Source: Beroe ovata (Eukaryota > Ctenophora > Nuda > Beroida > Beroidae). Taken from it: 43,892 bases of DNA. This document shows, piece by piece, positions 1 through 11,630 of this stretch (position 1 is the first letter of the stretch; each line of letters starts with the position of its first letter). The position numbers and the translations under genes were made by a program. The DNA lies in contig CAMPET010000051.1 of assembly GCA_946803715.1 (NCBI GenBank), forward strand, positions 317,745-361,636, in the 5' to 3' direction. A model generated the notes under the pieces. That model did no database searches, was not told the DNA's origin, and was given only the letters and a program-made list of their open reading frames with translations.

Positions 1-19
1 GTGTGTGTGTGTGTGTGTG
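1..19. repeat. (GT)n microsatellite at window edge
   Basis: Pure GT dinucleotide run that starts at the window edge, so its full length is unknown. Confidence 0.95.
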
Positions 20-1170
20 AAGACTGGACATTTAGTGAGATTATTGGCATTTGCGTTTCATGCCAAAATGAACCAAGTTTTTGTAACGTCACCCAGTTTT
101 ATTTTATATTACCAGCCAAGTTTTGCTAAACAGATTGCTCGCTAAACAAAAACAGAGTTATAGCTCCATAGGTTCTAGAATCTTGTTTCTAAATCAAACA
201 TGGTTCATGAGTTCAACCATAATAGAGTTCTAGATTCTATAAGTGCATTACTCCACGAAATATAGCACCTCATATCAACATTCAGTTATTCATTCAAACC
301 TAATATTTGTGTTGATGCTCTGAAAGCACAAAAACATCACCCATCGAACAATCTGACATGAGTACAGATTACAGAAACACAGAAACACTTCCACAATTCT
401 TCATTTCACAATCAAATTTGGAGTCCCCAATAATTATGTTGCAAGTCATTAATAACGAGGTGTTCTCTGTTGCAGCTCCCAGTCTCAGGTTTCCCCGACT
501 TCACGCTCAGTTCCGATACAGGGAAAACAGTGCTGCAGGGGCTGCTTCCATCACAAGACCGATAGAAAGTTGATATGCAGTACCCTGATAACATGGATTC
601 TCTTACCAGAGTGCTTATCTTGCTCTCCTCTCATTGGCTGGAACAGATCATGTGACCATGTGAACCACTTCCAATTGGAGGCGTACACGTTCCTCTTTCT
701 CTTATCTTTTGCCAGGTATTTTGAATTCTAATTGTCCAAGCCAAGCGTCGCGAATTTTGTGTTGATTGTCCTTCGCTAGAGAAATATACCATTGTTCCAT
801 AAAACACTTGGATTCCGATCCTTGCCTAAAGTTGCTCATTTCCATGTAGTACTGCTCAATGCCGAGAAATTGACATTCCTTAGTCATTCCCTAGCAACAT
901 AACACGTTAGGCATGAGGGAGGGAAGTACGCATTTGTCTGATTTAACTCTTTAGGGTAGACGGACTGCCGATAAGTGAACAGTAACAAAAAGTTAAGATA
1001 GGTGAACATAAAGGCTCTGTTCCTCAATCTTCATATTATAACAGTTTCAATATAAATCATGTCATAAGTAGGTATCACCCTTTGAGACAGCCCTGCAATT
1101 CATTCGCGAACAGAATACAGATCTTCATACAATATTATATGACAAGTTCTGAACGTTTCTATTCCTCAGA
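20..1170. other. Upstream region of the EF-hand gene, no gene recognised
   Basis: AT-rich, without a convincing exon chain. A minus-strand ORF at 702-887 (61 codons) reads like protein but matches no family I know and has no clean splice partner. A TATA-like TATAAAT lies near 1050, about 120 bp before the EF-hand ATG. The bases just before that ATG (a pyrimidine-rich stretch ending in CAG, 1155-1169) resemble a 3' splice site, so the EF-hand mRNA may carry a 5'UTR intron within this stretch. Confidence 0.5.
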
Positions 1171-2694
1171 ATGAGGCTGATAATCCTATGTCTGGTGGCA
1201 GCAGCTGTTGTGGCGTCTGAGATCCCGTCAAGGGACCAGGAACCCGATCCGTCTGAGACACGGCCCTTCAGAATGCCCGATATGATAAGGAAGGTGTGTC
1301 AGAGTATGAAAACCCTGCTGGAACACAAGAAGACCATGGGATACCAGGTTCGGGACTCGACCCAGCTGTCGGAGTTGTTCATTGAGGACTTTGACACCAA
1401 CTCAGATAGGTGTATCTCAGGGAATGAGATCAGGGATGTGGCAGCCAACTTCAGGGGCAACCTGGCCGGGTTCAGAACACTATTCGAGCATATCCTAGAC
1501 GAGAACAGGAGTGGGTGTGTGGAGGCAGAGGAGATGAGTGCGCTCGTCATGGACTGTATGAAGTCTGCAGCAGGGTGGAGGGAGTCCCAGAGAGGATATG
1601 AGGATGAGGAGACCGTCCGAATGGAGAGAATCATGGAACAGACTCAGCCCATAGAGGAGGACTACATCATGGGTGAGGGAGAGGAGGAGGAGGGAACAGA
1701 AGAGGAACCAGAGTTGACAGAAGAGAACTCTGAGGACCGCAGAGCAATCATGGAAGAGATCAAAGCATCCTCTAAGATAGAAGAGACTGGCCTAGGAGGG
1801 GCAGTCAAGGAGATGATATGCTCTCTGTTCAGAAGGGAGCACACAGATACCAGATTCGCGATGGAGAAGGTACTGGAAGCACTGGGTATCACTGACAACA
1901 CAGGATTCAGCTATGAGGATATGTTCGAGTTTATTGGACAGGTTGGTATCGGCAGAGACGAGGTTGATGATCTCTCAACTATGATTGACGAGAACAACGA
2001 CATGTCTGTGAGTGTGGAGGAGCTGATGACAGCCCTTGATGGATGCCCAATTCCAGTTTACGAAGATATCCCCATCGTTAACACCAGACCAATGATCCAC
2101 ATTGATGATGTACCTTGTCCGACACAGGCCAATGTCTTCAAAGAGTTCAGGGTAAGGGCTATGAAGTTCATTGGTAACAGACAGATAGAGTTCGAGGGAG
2201 CCCCTACTGCAGCTAGGGAGTTCTATAAGTCCATCGCTGGAGACATTGAGGACACCATTTCACCCACAGACCTGGACATTCCTCTGTCCTGTGTGGAGCA
2301 GTGCTGGGAGGGAATAGACTCCAACCAGGATGGATTCCTTGATCTGATGGAGTTTGAGCGTCTCGCTCTGGATGTCTTTGAAGAATTTCTTCCTCGACCC
2401 ACGAGGAAGAACAATGTAGCGAGGATCAACCTGGACAAGTCAAGGGAAGTGAACTTCGCCAACATTCCCCGCGAGAGTCTGGACTTGCTGGCGAACACTG
2501 CTGGCAGACTCTTTGGGGAACTAGGTCTCGATGTCCCTGAGGGTGACATGAACGCAGTCGTGGGATATCTAGTCAAGGATTCGGGTGTCAAGGCTTTCCT
2601 CGACAAGATCCACAGCAACCCTAAGGAAGTGTCTGAAGAGGAGAGCAGTGTTCTAGCTGACACTATTGCACCTATTCTATACCAGCTACAATAA
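1171..2694 (+). CDS. Secreted four-EF-hand calcium-binding protein (507 aa)
   Basis: A single uninterrupted reading frame codes for 507 residues. The N-terminus (residues 1-16) is a short hydrophobic signal peptide, so the protein should enter the secretory pathway. Four canonical EF-hand loops are visible: residues 75-86 (DTNSDRCISGNE), 110-121 (DENRSGCVEAEE), 273-284 (DENNDMSVSVEE) and 383-394 (DSNQDGFLDLME); all have acidic residues at positions 1 and 12, and I, V or L at position 8. A strongly acidic linker (about residues 155-195, Glu-rich) separates the first and second pairs and could bind further calcium at low affinity. Position 6 is Gly only in loops 2 and 4. No transmembrane segment follows the signal peptide. 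The likely role is extracellular or ER-lumen calcium binding, perhaps biomineral or matrix related, but that is inference. I recognise no specific orthologue. The absence of introns contrasts with the other genes here. The ATG is the first in frame and directly precedes the signal peptide. Confidence 0.88.
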   Translation: MRLIILCLVAAAVVASEIPSRDQEPDPSETRPFRMPDMIRKVCQSMKTLLEHKKTMGYQVRDSTQLSELFIEDFDTNSDRCISGNEIRDVAANFRGNLAGFRTLFEHILDENRSGCVEAEEMSALVMDCMKSAAGWRESQRGYEDEETVRMERIMEQTQPIEEDYIMGEGEEEEGTEEEPELTEENSEDRRAIMEEIKASSKIEETGLGGAVKEMICSLFRREHTDTRFAMEKVLEALGITDNTGFSYEDMFEFIGQVGIGRDEVDDLSTMIDENNDMSVSVEELMTALDGCPIPVYEDIPIVNTRPMIHIDDVPCPTQANVFKEFRVRAMKFIGNRQIEFEGAPTAAREFYKSIAGDIEDTISPTDLDIPLSCVEQCWEGIDSNQDGFLDLMEFERLALDVFEEFLPRPTRKNNVARINLDKSREVNFANIPRESLDLLANTAGRLFGELGLDVPEGDMNAVVGYLVKDSGVKAFLDKIHSNPKEVSEEESSVLADTIAPILYQLQ

Positions 2695-4181
2695 GAGTGA
2701 CACTGTCATTATTATAGGTGAACACGGACACTTATTCATATGTACTGGAAGGGACAGTATGATTATAACATTTCACATATGAACCCAGCATGCTATTATA
2801 TTGTCTCATGAACTCAAGTTACCATGTTATTTGTTAGACTTAACTGGTTTGCTGGTGATGTTATAGCTTGTTGTATCGATAGGTACTGAATATCTAAAGA
2901 ATCAAATCTACAAAGAGACGAAGAGAGATGATTGCTTACTGCTTAGTGCTTACTTCATACTTGAACTATCTACAGTTAAGAAAAGATTATAGAACTGGGT
3001 ACCTACCGTACATACCAGATTTTATCATAGTATACCTATGAGTGGCAGTATTGTAGAATATTAATCTTGAACATAACGTATTGCAAAACACTTTTTGGTT
3101 ATCTACCGTATCTAAACAATTATTATGTCAACTGACTGTTTTTATTTTCGGACACTCGTGCCGTGTAACGTGTTTTACATTGAAATTGATTGATCCCAGG
3201 GTATCACGATTACAAGGCAGACTGTTGACGAGAATGGAATACGGATAAAGTAAATATTTGCGCCTCGTCAGTCAGGCTGTAGGCGTAAGGAAAACTTTGT
3301 AGTATGTGAGTTGATATGTAGTTGACAAAGAAAAGTTAAACAGCAATTCCTTGTGGTTAAACACTGCCAGCTACTTAGGCTAGTCACTTGGAGCTAAATA
3401 TACTGCTGAGATTCGTGACTATACCCTATTAACACGTTGAACAGTAATAGTTAGTAAATATGCTCGGCATCCCACATTAACGAGACTATAGATAACTTGA
3501 GAAGAGGGAAATACTAATTTCAGACTGAAGTTATGATTTTTTCACTTGTTCCGGGAAGTGTCACAATCCATGCCTAACATACTCTATTGTGCAATTAAAC
3601 GGAGAGAGTACGGTAGGTATTGCAATTATATTCGATAGATTACAACTCAAAATTCATATCAAAACTTTTGAGATTTTTGCAAAGGCTTCCATTATCTCAG
3701 AGCTACCCATCAAACATTATTATGATTGTGGCTTCCTAATCTCAGTATTCACTCAACTACTACACTACTTGTCAGGTGTACACTGTACAAGTGCAAGGAT
3801 TTGGGGCCACCTAGACTATGTTGAGTGGTGGTAACTAAACAGTGTCTTATCGTCATGATATTATGTGACATGATCATGTATATATCATTACATGGCATAT
3901 AACAGTAACAAGGCAGTGGTTTCGCGCTCCCTATGTGTTGACTGATACACATGTGTCTTTATATTACTTCATCATCATCTTACTCCTTCATAATACAGTG
4001 CTACATTATTATCATCGGTGAGAATGTGACAATTGCTAAAAAAAGATTAACGATGAATAATGGATAATTCTGAAAAACTGCAGTCATCAGATGGAAGGGT
4101 CAGTCCCCGTGGTGGTAAAATGGCATGATTAGTGTAACGAATTTAGTGGTGATTAGGTAATTGACTAATCACCCCACTCAC
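2695..4181. other. Intergenic, convergent gene ends; no exon recognised
   Basis: The 3' flank of the EF-hand gene (+) meets the missing 3' part of the kinase gene (-). I searched the minus strand for the kinase C-lobe motifs (the SPF-type motif after the last exon, and HPW near the domain end) and found neither. A short minus-strand stretch near 3660-3710 codes for residues resembling the expected helix (EAFAKIS), but it runs into a stop codon and lacks the preceding SPF-containing segment, so I do not call it an exon. Confidence 0.5.
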
Positions 4182-5716
4182 AGGATATATGTTAGCACAC
4201 CAATCGCCCTGAAATGAAGTGAACTGTTAGAAACTTGATTTGATTAGTCACATATGCTACAGTGTGACTTCTACAATTTCCGAAATGCAATTCCCGAGGG
4301 ATTCGAGTGAATTTAAACAAGTGTGAATGACCACACTTTACAGTTTACATAAAATACATCATTTCCCATCATTTCATCTCATGCACAATGCACGCATATG
4401 CAAAGACTAAATGATGCAGAAATCCCAAGCAGAACTATTCACTTGTAAAAAACGATACATTCATGATTATCTAATTTATTGTCCTTATGCTGCTATGATC
4501 AATTATCTATGAAAGTAAATGCATCCAATATGATTGACATACCACATGTCCACAGCAGTTGTGATGGGCTCAAAATTGATAACCTCAGGTGCTGAAATAA
4601 GGTAGAGGTGAGTCAAATTAGTAGATGTGGAAAAATTTCCTGACACACATAAAGGAGTTCCCATATCTCTGATTAGAGTTCAACAGTGGAGTTCTGCTAT
4701 CTGGAGACACCCCCAATAAATAGAGTGGAACTTCACTATGTTTTGGCAACTTGGGGAGTGCCAAAGAATCATTAGAGGACAATCTAAAAGTTCTTAGATT
4801 CATCATACAACAGATGCTTCATAGATTCAAACTAGGCGCCAAACTTTTTGTGTACAGAATGGAATTCTGCTACCTTACCAACAAATTCTGGTGTTCCCAA
4901 CATCTCCCTTATATCTTCCCCCTCTTTTAGAAACTTGGCAAGGCCAAAGTCCACTAGCTTTATATCACTTTCTTTATCATGGGAGACAAGCAAAACATTT
5001 TCAGGCTGAAATTAATCAATTTGAAGTGATATAGTTACTTAAAAATCCCACATTGAAAATACAAAGAACCCTGATAAGTGACAAATTATCCTTATGCAAT
5101 GAAACAACAAACCTTTATGTCCAAATGGACGAGGTTATTTTGGTGGAGGTGTTTTACTGCCTCGAGTATTTGCTTGATCAGTCTTCTTGCTTGAAGTTCA
5201 CAGAGGCCAACTGACTCCTGGACTAATCTTTGGAAAAGCTCCCCACCATGCAATCTGATGAAAGCATGAATGAATCATAGCAGGAGGAAACATAACTCTA
5301 TTTCAGTTCAAGCATGAAAAAAGAGGGTGATTAACTCACAGTTCTAAAATGAGAACTACTTCATTAGCACCATGATAAACTTCCAGAAGTTTTACAATCC
5401 TGGGATGGGGTGGAACAAATCCTAACACTGATATTTCATTATTAAGAGCCTTGGCACGTTCTCCACGCCGTCCTGCTCTCTTTGTATAAACTTTAGCAGC
5501 AAACAATTCACCAGTGTTTTTATTCCTGCATTTTCTCACCAATGCGAACTTTCCTCTATGAAAAGTTTAAAAAACTTGAGTTTTCAAAAAAGTAGAGAAT
5601 GTTTCTATTCAAAACAAATAGCATTCACAGAATTACCTTCCAAGTTCTTCAAGGAACTCATAATGATCAGAGAGGTCTTCAAATTTGGTAACACACATGC
5701 TGGTCCCACTATCCAT
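4182..5716 (-). CDS. DRAK/STK17-like serine/threonine kinase, 3' end not found
   Basis: Six exons join in frame: 5637-5716, 5340-5555, 5113-5254, 4879-5005, 4543-4591 and 4182-4208, all with GT..AG introns and matching phases, giving 213 residues plus two bases. The start is the ATG at 5716, just before the N-lobe. Visible kinase features are the glycine loop (GRGKFA, about 26-31), the ATP lysine K48 (AAK), HLDIKPEN (142-149; HLD in place of HRD, as is usual in DAPK/DRAK kinases), DFG (165-167), GTPEFVAPE (to 191) and DMWAIGVLTYIL at the end. The phrases VLILE, LIKQILE and YLHQNN-like HLHQNN fit STK17A/B best; the broader DAPK family is the alternative. These kinases promote apoptosis and phosphorylate myosin light chain, in nucleus and cytoplasm. 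All catalytic residues seen are intact, but helices alphaG-alphaI of the C-lobe are not found in the 1.5 kb downstream, although the last exon ends in a good donor (GTGAGT). Confidence 0.8.
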
Positions 5717-6523
5717 GACCAACATAAGTGTTTGAAATAATTCAGATGATCATCTTGTATTGCTCACATACCTATTAAGGGAGTTTGAAAGTGCTGTCAA
5801 ATTTAGAGCAAATTAAACACTATCAATTGTGCTTCAGGTGAGTGAACATTGTACACAGTGAGACTATAAGTAAATTGAATCAAACTGACACTTTTTAGTT
5901 TTTGACCACAATTTCAATTGTGTATCAGGTACAGGATTGACTTGGACATCTAAGAGCTAAGGTAACGAAATATCATTTTAAACTTACCAACACTACTTTT
6001 TACAATCAAATCAACACAACCTCATGTCCTTATGATTACAAGCAGACTGTTAAATGGAATAGCATTGAATAAAAGTCGTGTATGATTTCTTATACTCCTA
6101 ATTGCTAGACCCCTGGGCCCTGATGCACCACATCATTGATTGACAAGATAACTACCTTATCCTCTCTGGCGGATTTTATCCTGCGCAGTAATAAAAAAAT
6201 TTATGTAGCTTCACCGTGCACATCTTATTCTTCCGTGCCCCTCATTCTACTAATAATAGGGGGATGGACCCGCAGGGTCCACACAGCCACACTAGGGCAC
6301 ACTGGCACAGTGGGAGCTTTAATCTAGCTGAGCGTGGCCGGGATGGGAAACAAGTCCCATACCTCCCCAGGTGCCACAGCTGAAGGTCTCTCTCACTCTG
6401 CAGGGCAAGGATCCCTCATACTGATGATGGAGTGTCCCTCCAGGGGTCTCTGGGTAGACCGTTCTGCCCTTTTCACTGGATAGGGTGCAGGAACCTCGGG
6501 GGTAAAAGAGGTTCTGGCTGCCC
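5717..6523. other. Region between kinase and Nup133, GC-rich segment of unknown nature
   Basis: 5717-6100 is AT-rich 5' flank of the kinase. From about 6290 to 6570 the base composition becomes GC-rich, and an 84-codon minus-strand ORF (6319-6573) covers it. I recognise no family; the segment could be a dispersed element, since only its right end is repeated after the contig join at 7385. Confidence 0.4.
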
Positions 6524-7384
6524 CGCTTTACCTGGGTCGCCGGGTAGCGGCGGGTTCTGGGGTTGCCCCTCATTCAGTCATACTTAATCTTCTCTACGTT
6601 ATAATTATATTAATTGAATAATGAATGCTCCCGCGCTGCGGGGCGTGACCCAAATACTCCGCGCGCGCTGCGCGTCTCCTTTCTGATTTAATCAGCAATG
6701 CAGTCCTGGTTTCACGCCGGAACAAAATTGAAAATTACAAGTTTATTCAATAAAATAATAATATTGTAAAATATCAAACCTTTAATTATCAATGTGAAAT
6801 ACCATTGGTCAAGTATTAGTAAGCCGTTATCGTTTGGCTGACGTTTAAATATGGTCAAGACGATGGAAATATATAAAACTAAAGTGGATCACATTAATGA
6901 TCACATTCACACTGCATGGCAAGTGCACACTGCACACGAACATTGCAAGAACATCAACCAGTTAAGCAGTTACAACACCGAGTGTGCTCATTTGTTCGTA
7001 TCCAGATCTGAGTATATACTCGAACTGGTTGAAGTGAGCTTCCTCCTGGAAATGTTGTCTCCACACCTCCACTCCAAGCAACTCATCGACTCCGGGCAAG
7101 AAATGGGAGACAAGGAGACCACACGATAGCGCCAGGATGACTGCCCGGTAGAAGAGGGTCTGGTCAATCTGCTGGGGCGTGGCCGAGACACATCCCTTCC
7201 ACCAGTCATCTCGTCTGATCACCGTGCTCCACACCTCCAGACGAAGAGTCTGGAACGTGTCGTTACTGATCGTGTCATCTTCAGCCACACACTGCAACAG
7301 ATCGAGACATTTCTTCACATCTATCTCCTCAAGGCAGGGGTTGTTCTCACTCAGACACAGCCTGATCAAATCCACAGTGGATAT
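6524..7384. repeat. First copy of an ~865-bp duplication around the Nup133 3' end
   Basis: This segment is nearly identical to 7386-8255, differing by a few substitutions and small indels (for example the extra bases near 7456 and 7681). It holds the last part of the Nup133 terminal exon on the minus strand (stop at 6962) and its downstream flank, and ends abruptly at a single n. It is best read as the end of one contig, probably the other haplotype, left unmerged. It is not an independent gene. Confidence 0.85.
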
Positions 7385-7385
7385 N
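7385..7385. other. Single-n contig join
   Basis: One ambiguous base lies exactly between the two copies of the ~865-bp duplication. Similar single-n joins are at 16983, 18745, 23047, 30773, 32805 and 33160. Confidence 0.85.
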
Positions 7386-7832
7386 CGCTTTACCTGGGTC
7401 GCCGGGTAGCGGCGGGTTCTGGGGTTGCCCCTCATTCAGTCATACTTAATCTTCTCTAGATCTACGTTATTATATTAATTGAATAATGAATGCTCCCGCG
7501 CTGCGCGGCGTGACCCAAATACTCCGCGCGCGCTGCGCGTCTCCTTTCTGATTTAATCAGCAATGCAGTCCTGGTTTCACGCCGGAACAAAATTGAAAAT
7601 TACAAGTTTATTCAATAAAATAATAAAATTGTAAAATATCAAACCTTTAATTATCAATGTGAAATACCATTGATCAAGTATTAGCATTAGTAAGCCGTTA
7701 TCGTTTGGCTGACGTTTAAATATGGTCAAGACGATGGAAATATATAAAACTAAAGTGGATCACATTAATGATCACATTCACACTGCATGGCAAGTGCACA
7801 CTGCACACGAACATTGCAAGAACATCAACCAG

Positions 7833-10800
7833 TTAAGCAGTTACAACACCGAGTGTGCTCATTTGTTCGTATCCAGATCTGAGTATATACTCGAACTGGT
7901 TGAAGTGAGCTTCCTCCTGGAAATGTTGTCTCCACACCTCCACTCCAAGCAACTCATCGACTCCGGGCAAGAAATGGGAGACAAGGAGACCACACGATAG
8001 CGCCAGGATGACTGCCCGGTAGAAGAGGGTCTGGTCAATCTGCTGGGGCGTGGCCGAGACACATCCCTTCCACCAGTCATCTCGTCTGATCACCGTGCTC
8101 CACACCTCCAGACGAAGAGTCTGGAACGTGTCGTTACTGATCGTGTCATCTTCAGCCACACACTGCAACAGATCGAGACATTTCTTCACATCTATCTCCT
8201 CAAGGCAGGGGTTGTTCTCACTCAGACACAGCCTGATCAAATCCACAGTGGATATGGGCGCCATGGTGTCGGGAAGCAGACCGGCGTTCTCGATAACCTC
8301 CGGTTTCATGCGTTCCTGGTGAGTCACTGTCTCTAGCTGTCTGTTGAGACACCGGACTGTCTCATTATCAGGGGTGACACCCTCAGCAAGGTATGACAAC
8401 TTGCTCAGACTGAGTAGAGTCTTCTTGCGAGACAAAAGTACATTCTCTTCGCTTCCTGTGATTAAGTGAATAATGAAACGGATTGTTTTGAAGCGGTATC
8501 TGGTTAAAAACAGATTATAAACGCTGTTAATATTTCCAGGAGGTGTCCCTCACCTAATTTAGCTAGGGTATCCCCCGCTGTTATGTATTCCTTGTTGCCC
8601 AATTGGTGTATCCACTTTAGGTACGGCTGTGAGGTGAGGAACTGCGACAGTTTCTGCGGATCTGCCACATTCGCCGTCAGCAGGCGGCTTTGTTTGCCTT
8701 TCGCCAGGTACCAATTATACGCCACCTATATGTGTGAATTTCAGCTGGAAGCTAACACAGAACATAGGGAGAAGTGATGAACACTCAAAGGCACATCCTA
8801 GTTTACCTCAGCGAAGCCAGGGTTGGCAGCAGAGAGTGACCTGAGCTTGGCAATATCATTGGTTTCCTCGCACATCTCAACTAGCAGTGGGAAATGCTGG
8901 AACTGTTCTGCCAAGGGAAATGCTATCTGGAATATTCTCTGCTCAACAAATGGCTGGATCAGGGCCTGTCTCCGTCTCTCGTATTCTGGTGTGGGGGAAA
9001 TATGTTAACAGAGAGAGAGAGAGGAAACATGGTAACAGAGAGAGAGAGGAAACATGGTAACAGAGAGAGAGGATACATGATAACAAAGAGAAGTTAAAGG
9101 TGTTGTTAACATGGTAACAGAGAGGAAACATGATAACACAGAGAGGTAAGGTGTTGTTAACATGGTAACAGAGAGGAAACATGATAACACAGAGAGGTTA
9201 TGTGTTTTTAACATGGCAACAGCTTGTTCGCAGTTGCACATCAGATATATAGCAGAATATGTTTCATTTTCAAGCGTGATATAATTCACTGAATCCAGAG
9301 GGGACATTAACCTGCTTGTAGAGTAGCAACTTTGCTGTCATTCTCTGGCAGACGCCCAATGATATTCTTGTAGAGTGTCAGTACAGATTCGACAAGACTT
9401 GCTGCCACAGTGAGTACCTGGTTTTGTTTACAGTGAAAAAGGATATGCCACATCCCCATATTTACACAATGAATTTACACAATGATATTTACACGTGCCC
9501 TGTACACAGTAATCCGCCCTGTTCTCTGTTCTCATGTTTAGTACCTGATATCGTCCCTCAGCGTTCACATCGGGCAGTACAGTGTCAAGTGCAATGACAA
9601 CTTGTGTTGTTAGCATTGTTCTGACGTCATCACTATCGCACCATGTCAAACTGTCTGACTTAAGAGCTGAGAGTGGGCATAACGTTACAGGGGATTGTGG
9701 GGCATGGAGAGGATGGAGGGGGAAATGGTGTGCAGTAGGACTGTACCCATTTGGTAGAGTTGTTCAGACTGCTGTCTCCATGACAACACAGCATCGAATG
9801 TCTGCTGGACCACCTCAACACTAGCAAACAAGTCCTGAATCACACTATCTTCCTCTCTCTTACTGGATAACACAGTGTTCTGAGCAGACGCCAAGGCGCC
9901 ATACACCACCTCTATTCGCTTTATCTTACTGGGGTAACATGAGGTAACATGGGGTAACATGGGGTAACATGAGATCAAACAGTGATATCTCTCTAGTGTT
10001 TGCCACTTCTGGACAGACAATAATAAACATCTACTACCTACCTATTGTAATCCATTTTACCTGAAGACAATGTCCTCTGACGATACATGAGTGTTGTCAT
10101 GCTTGAGTAGAGCTGCAGACTCGCTGATAGCGGCTCTCAGAAGTGCACAACCACTATTACAGAACATCTGAAACAGGATGTCATGACGACAGAGGTTTCG
10201 GACACTAAAGAGACCCCAAAAGAAGAAGACAGAGGTCCCATGCTAGTCGACCTATAGAATTAATGTTACCCAGCAACAGTGTGAGTTAGTGTTGTACCCC
10301 ACAACATGTTCTCTACCTGTGCTACAAGACTTTTCTCCACATACTGCAATATTCTCAGCCCAAGGTCAGTGTGTGTGAGGTTGTCAAAGTATCCAGTGGC
10401 CACAATGAACTGTATCAACCCTTTCAACCTCCGTACACGTTCATGAATCTGCAGTGCTGAGCGAGAGGTCACACACANNNNNNNNNNNNNNNNNNNNNNN
10501 NNNNNNNNNNNNNNNNNNNNNNNNNNNNNNNNNNNNNNNNNNNNNNNNNNNNNNNNNNNNNNNNNNNNNNNNNNNNNNNNNNNNNNNNNNNNNNNNNNNN
10601 NNNNNNNNNNNNNNNNNNNNNNNNNNNNNNNNNNNNNNNNNNNNNNNNNNNNNNNNNNNNNNNNNNNNNNNNNNNNNNNNNNNNNNNNNNNNNNNNNNNN
10701 NNNNNNNNNNNNNNNNNNNNNNNNNNNNNNNNNNNNNNNNNNNNNNNNNNNNNNNNNNNNNNNNNNNNNNNNNNNNNNNNCACACACACACACACACATA

Positions 10801-11597
10801 CACATTATTCTCTAATTATCATGTTTTCAAGTATTCAGTGTTGATTGAGAAAGGGCTAAATTGTTCCAGGACTAACCTAGAGTAACGGGTAAACTGACAT
10901 CAGCTCCACCCCATCTTGGGTCAGCAGCCGGTGCTGATGATATCAGGTAATCAGCACTTTCTGATATGATCTTGTTTATCAGAGTCTCGTCATTGCAACC
11001 CACAATATCCTGGGAAACACGTGGATATGTCGGTCCCTATCCGATGTCAATTTCAGAGCACTGGTCCGATGTCAATACAGGTTACAGTCTTTATACCTGT
11101 AACTTGGCTTGTTCCTCAGCCTCATTGAACTCAATGAAACACTTGAATGCTTCCAGGAACTTCTTTTCAACAGGTTTAAACTCGTTTTCCTCACAGGCGG
11201 AGATATTGAGGTTGCTGACAGCAGCCTTCACATCCTTCACAATGAGTCTCAATACACCCTGCTGCCTGTGTGAATATTGGTGAAATCATCAGTCAAAGTT
11301 GAGATGTTGAGATATAGAATGAGACAACAGCCAGACATTGCTTCCGTTACCCCTACCATGAAAACAATCGTGGTAGAATGAGACAACAGTCAGACATAAA
11401 AACTATCACCTAGTGACTAAGTGGAAGTCCCCAGTCGCCCCACCAGGTGACTGTACAGCACAGAGCACGTCATCGTTTAGCGTCACCGGGACACTAACTC
11501 CAGAGGTAAGAGTCACGATCAGACACTCTGTCTCTGTGTAGATCAAACCTACGTCACTTGGTCCGAGTAGGAGTCTAGCGTTAGTGATATCGCTTGT
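7833..11597 (-). CDS. NUP133: Nucleoporin Nup133, C-terminal 706 residues (5' exons missing)
   Basis: Eleven exons join in frame with GT..AG borders: 11410-11597, 11097-11265, 10877-11009, 10317-10456, 10061-10167, 9747-9928, 9545-9666, 9312-9417, 8807-8985, 8554-8725 and 7833-8455 (stop TAA at 7833). Nup133 is a scaffold subunit of the Y-shaped Nup107-160 complex of the nuclear pore. The first exon reads like a late blade of the N-terminal beta-propeller (RLLLGPSDVGLIYTE). The rest is alpha-helical: a VVIALDTVLPDV-type helix, LIQPFVEQRIFQIAFPLAEQ, YNWYLAKGKQSRLL, and a last part with NPCLEEIDVKKCLDLL and a C-terminus ending in FEYILRSGYEQ plus nine residues, which resembles vertebrate Nup133. 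The 303-base N gap lies wholly inside the intron 10457-10876, because the flanking exons join in phase (G|CA), so no coding sequence is lost there. About 450-500 N-terminal residues (most of the propeller) are not found upstream. Confidence 0.85.
9000..9212. repeat. Purine-rich tandem repeat in a Nup133 intron
   Basis: Irregular repeats of GAGAGAGGAAACATGGTAAC and variants fill most of the intron between 8986 and 9311. The minus-strand ORFs across it are repeat artefacts. Confidence 0.85.
10478..10780. other. 303-base assembly gap in a CA microsatellite
   Basis: A run of n flanked by CACACA on both sides, so the missing bases are probably (CA)n. It sits in a Nup133 intron. Confidence 0.97.
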
Positions 11598-11630
11598 CTG
11601 AGAATAGAGGTCTTAATAAAGCATTATCGG

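Noticed and set aside
702-887. 61-codon minus-strand ORF with protein-like composition
   Set aside because: No family, no splice partners and no conserved motif; kept only as a remark in the region entry.
1299-2663. Minus-strand ORFs opposite the EF-hand gene
   Set aside because: They are shadows of the + strand frame; Ser-rich composition and no motif.
3660-3716. Minus-strand EAFAKIS stretch as the next kinase exon
   Set aside because: It runs into a stop codon and would lack the SPF-containing segment; the resemblance is short enough to be chance.
6962-7435. A second Nup133-like gene copy
   Set aside because: It is cut exactly at the single n, has no upstream exons of its own, and its flank also repeats; an assembly overlap explains it.
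10266-10885. ORFs through the N gap
   Set aside because: They consist of unknown bases and CA repeats; the flanking Nup133 exons join in phase without them.
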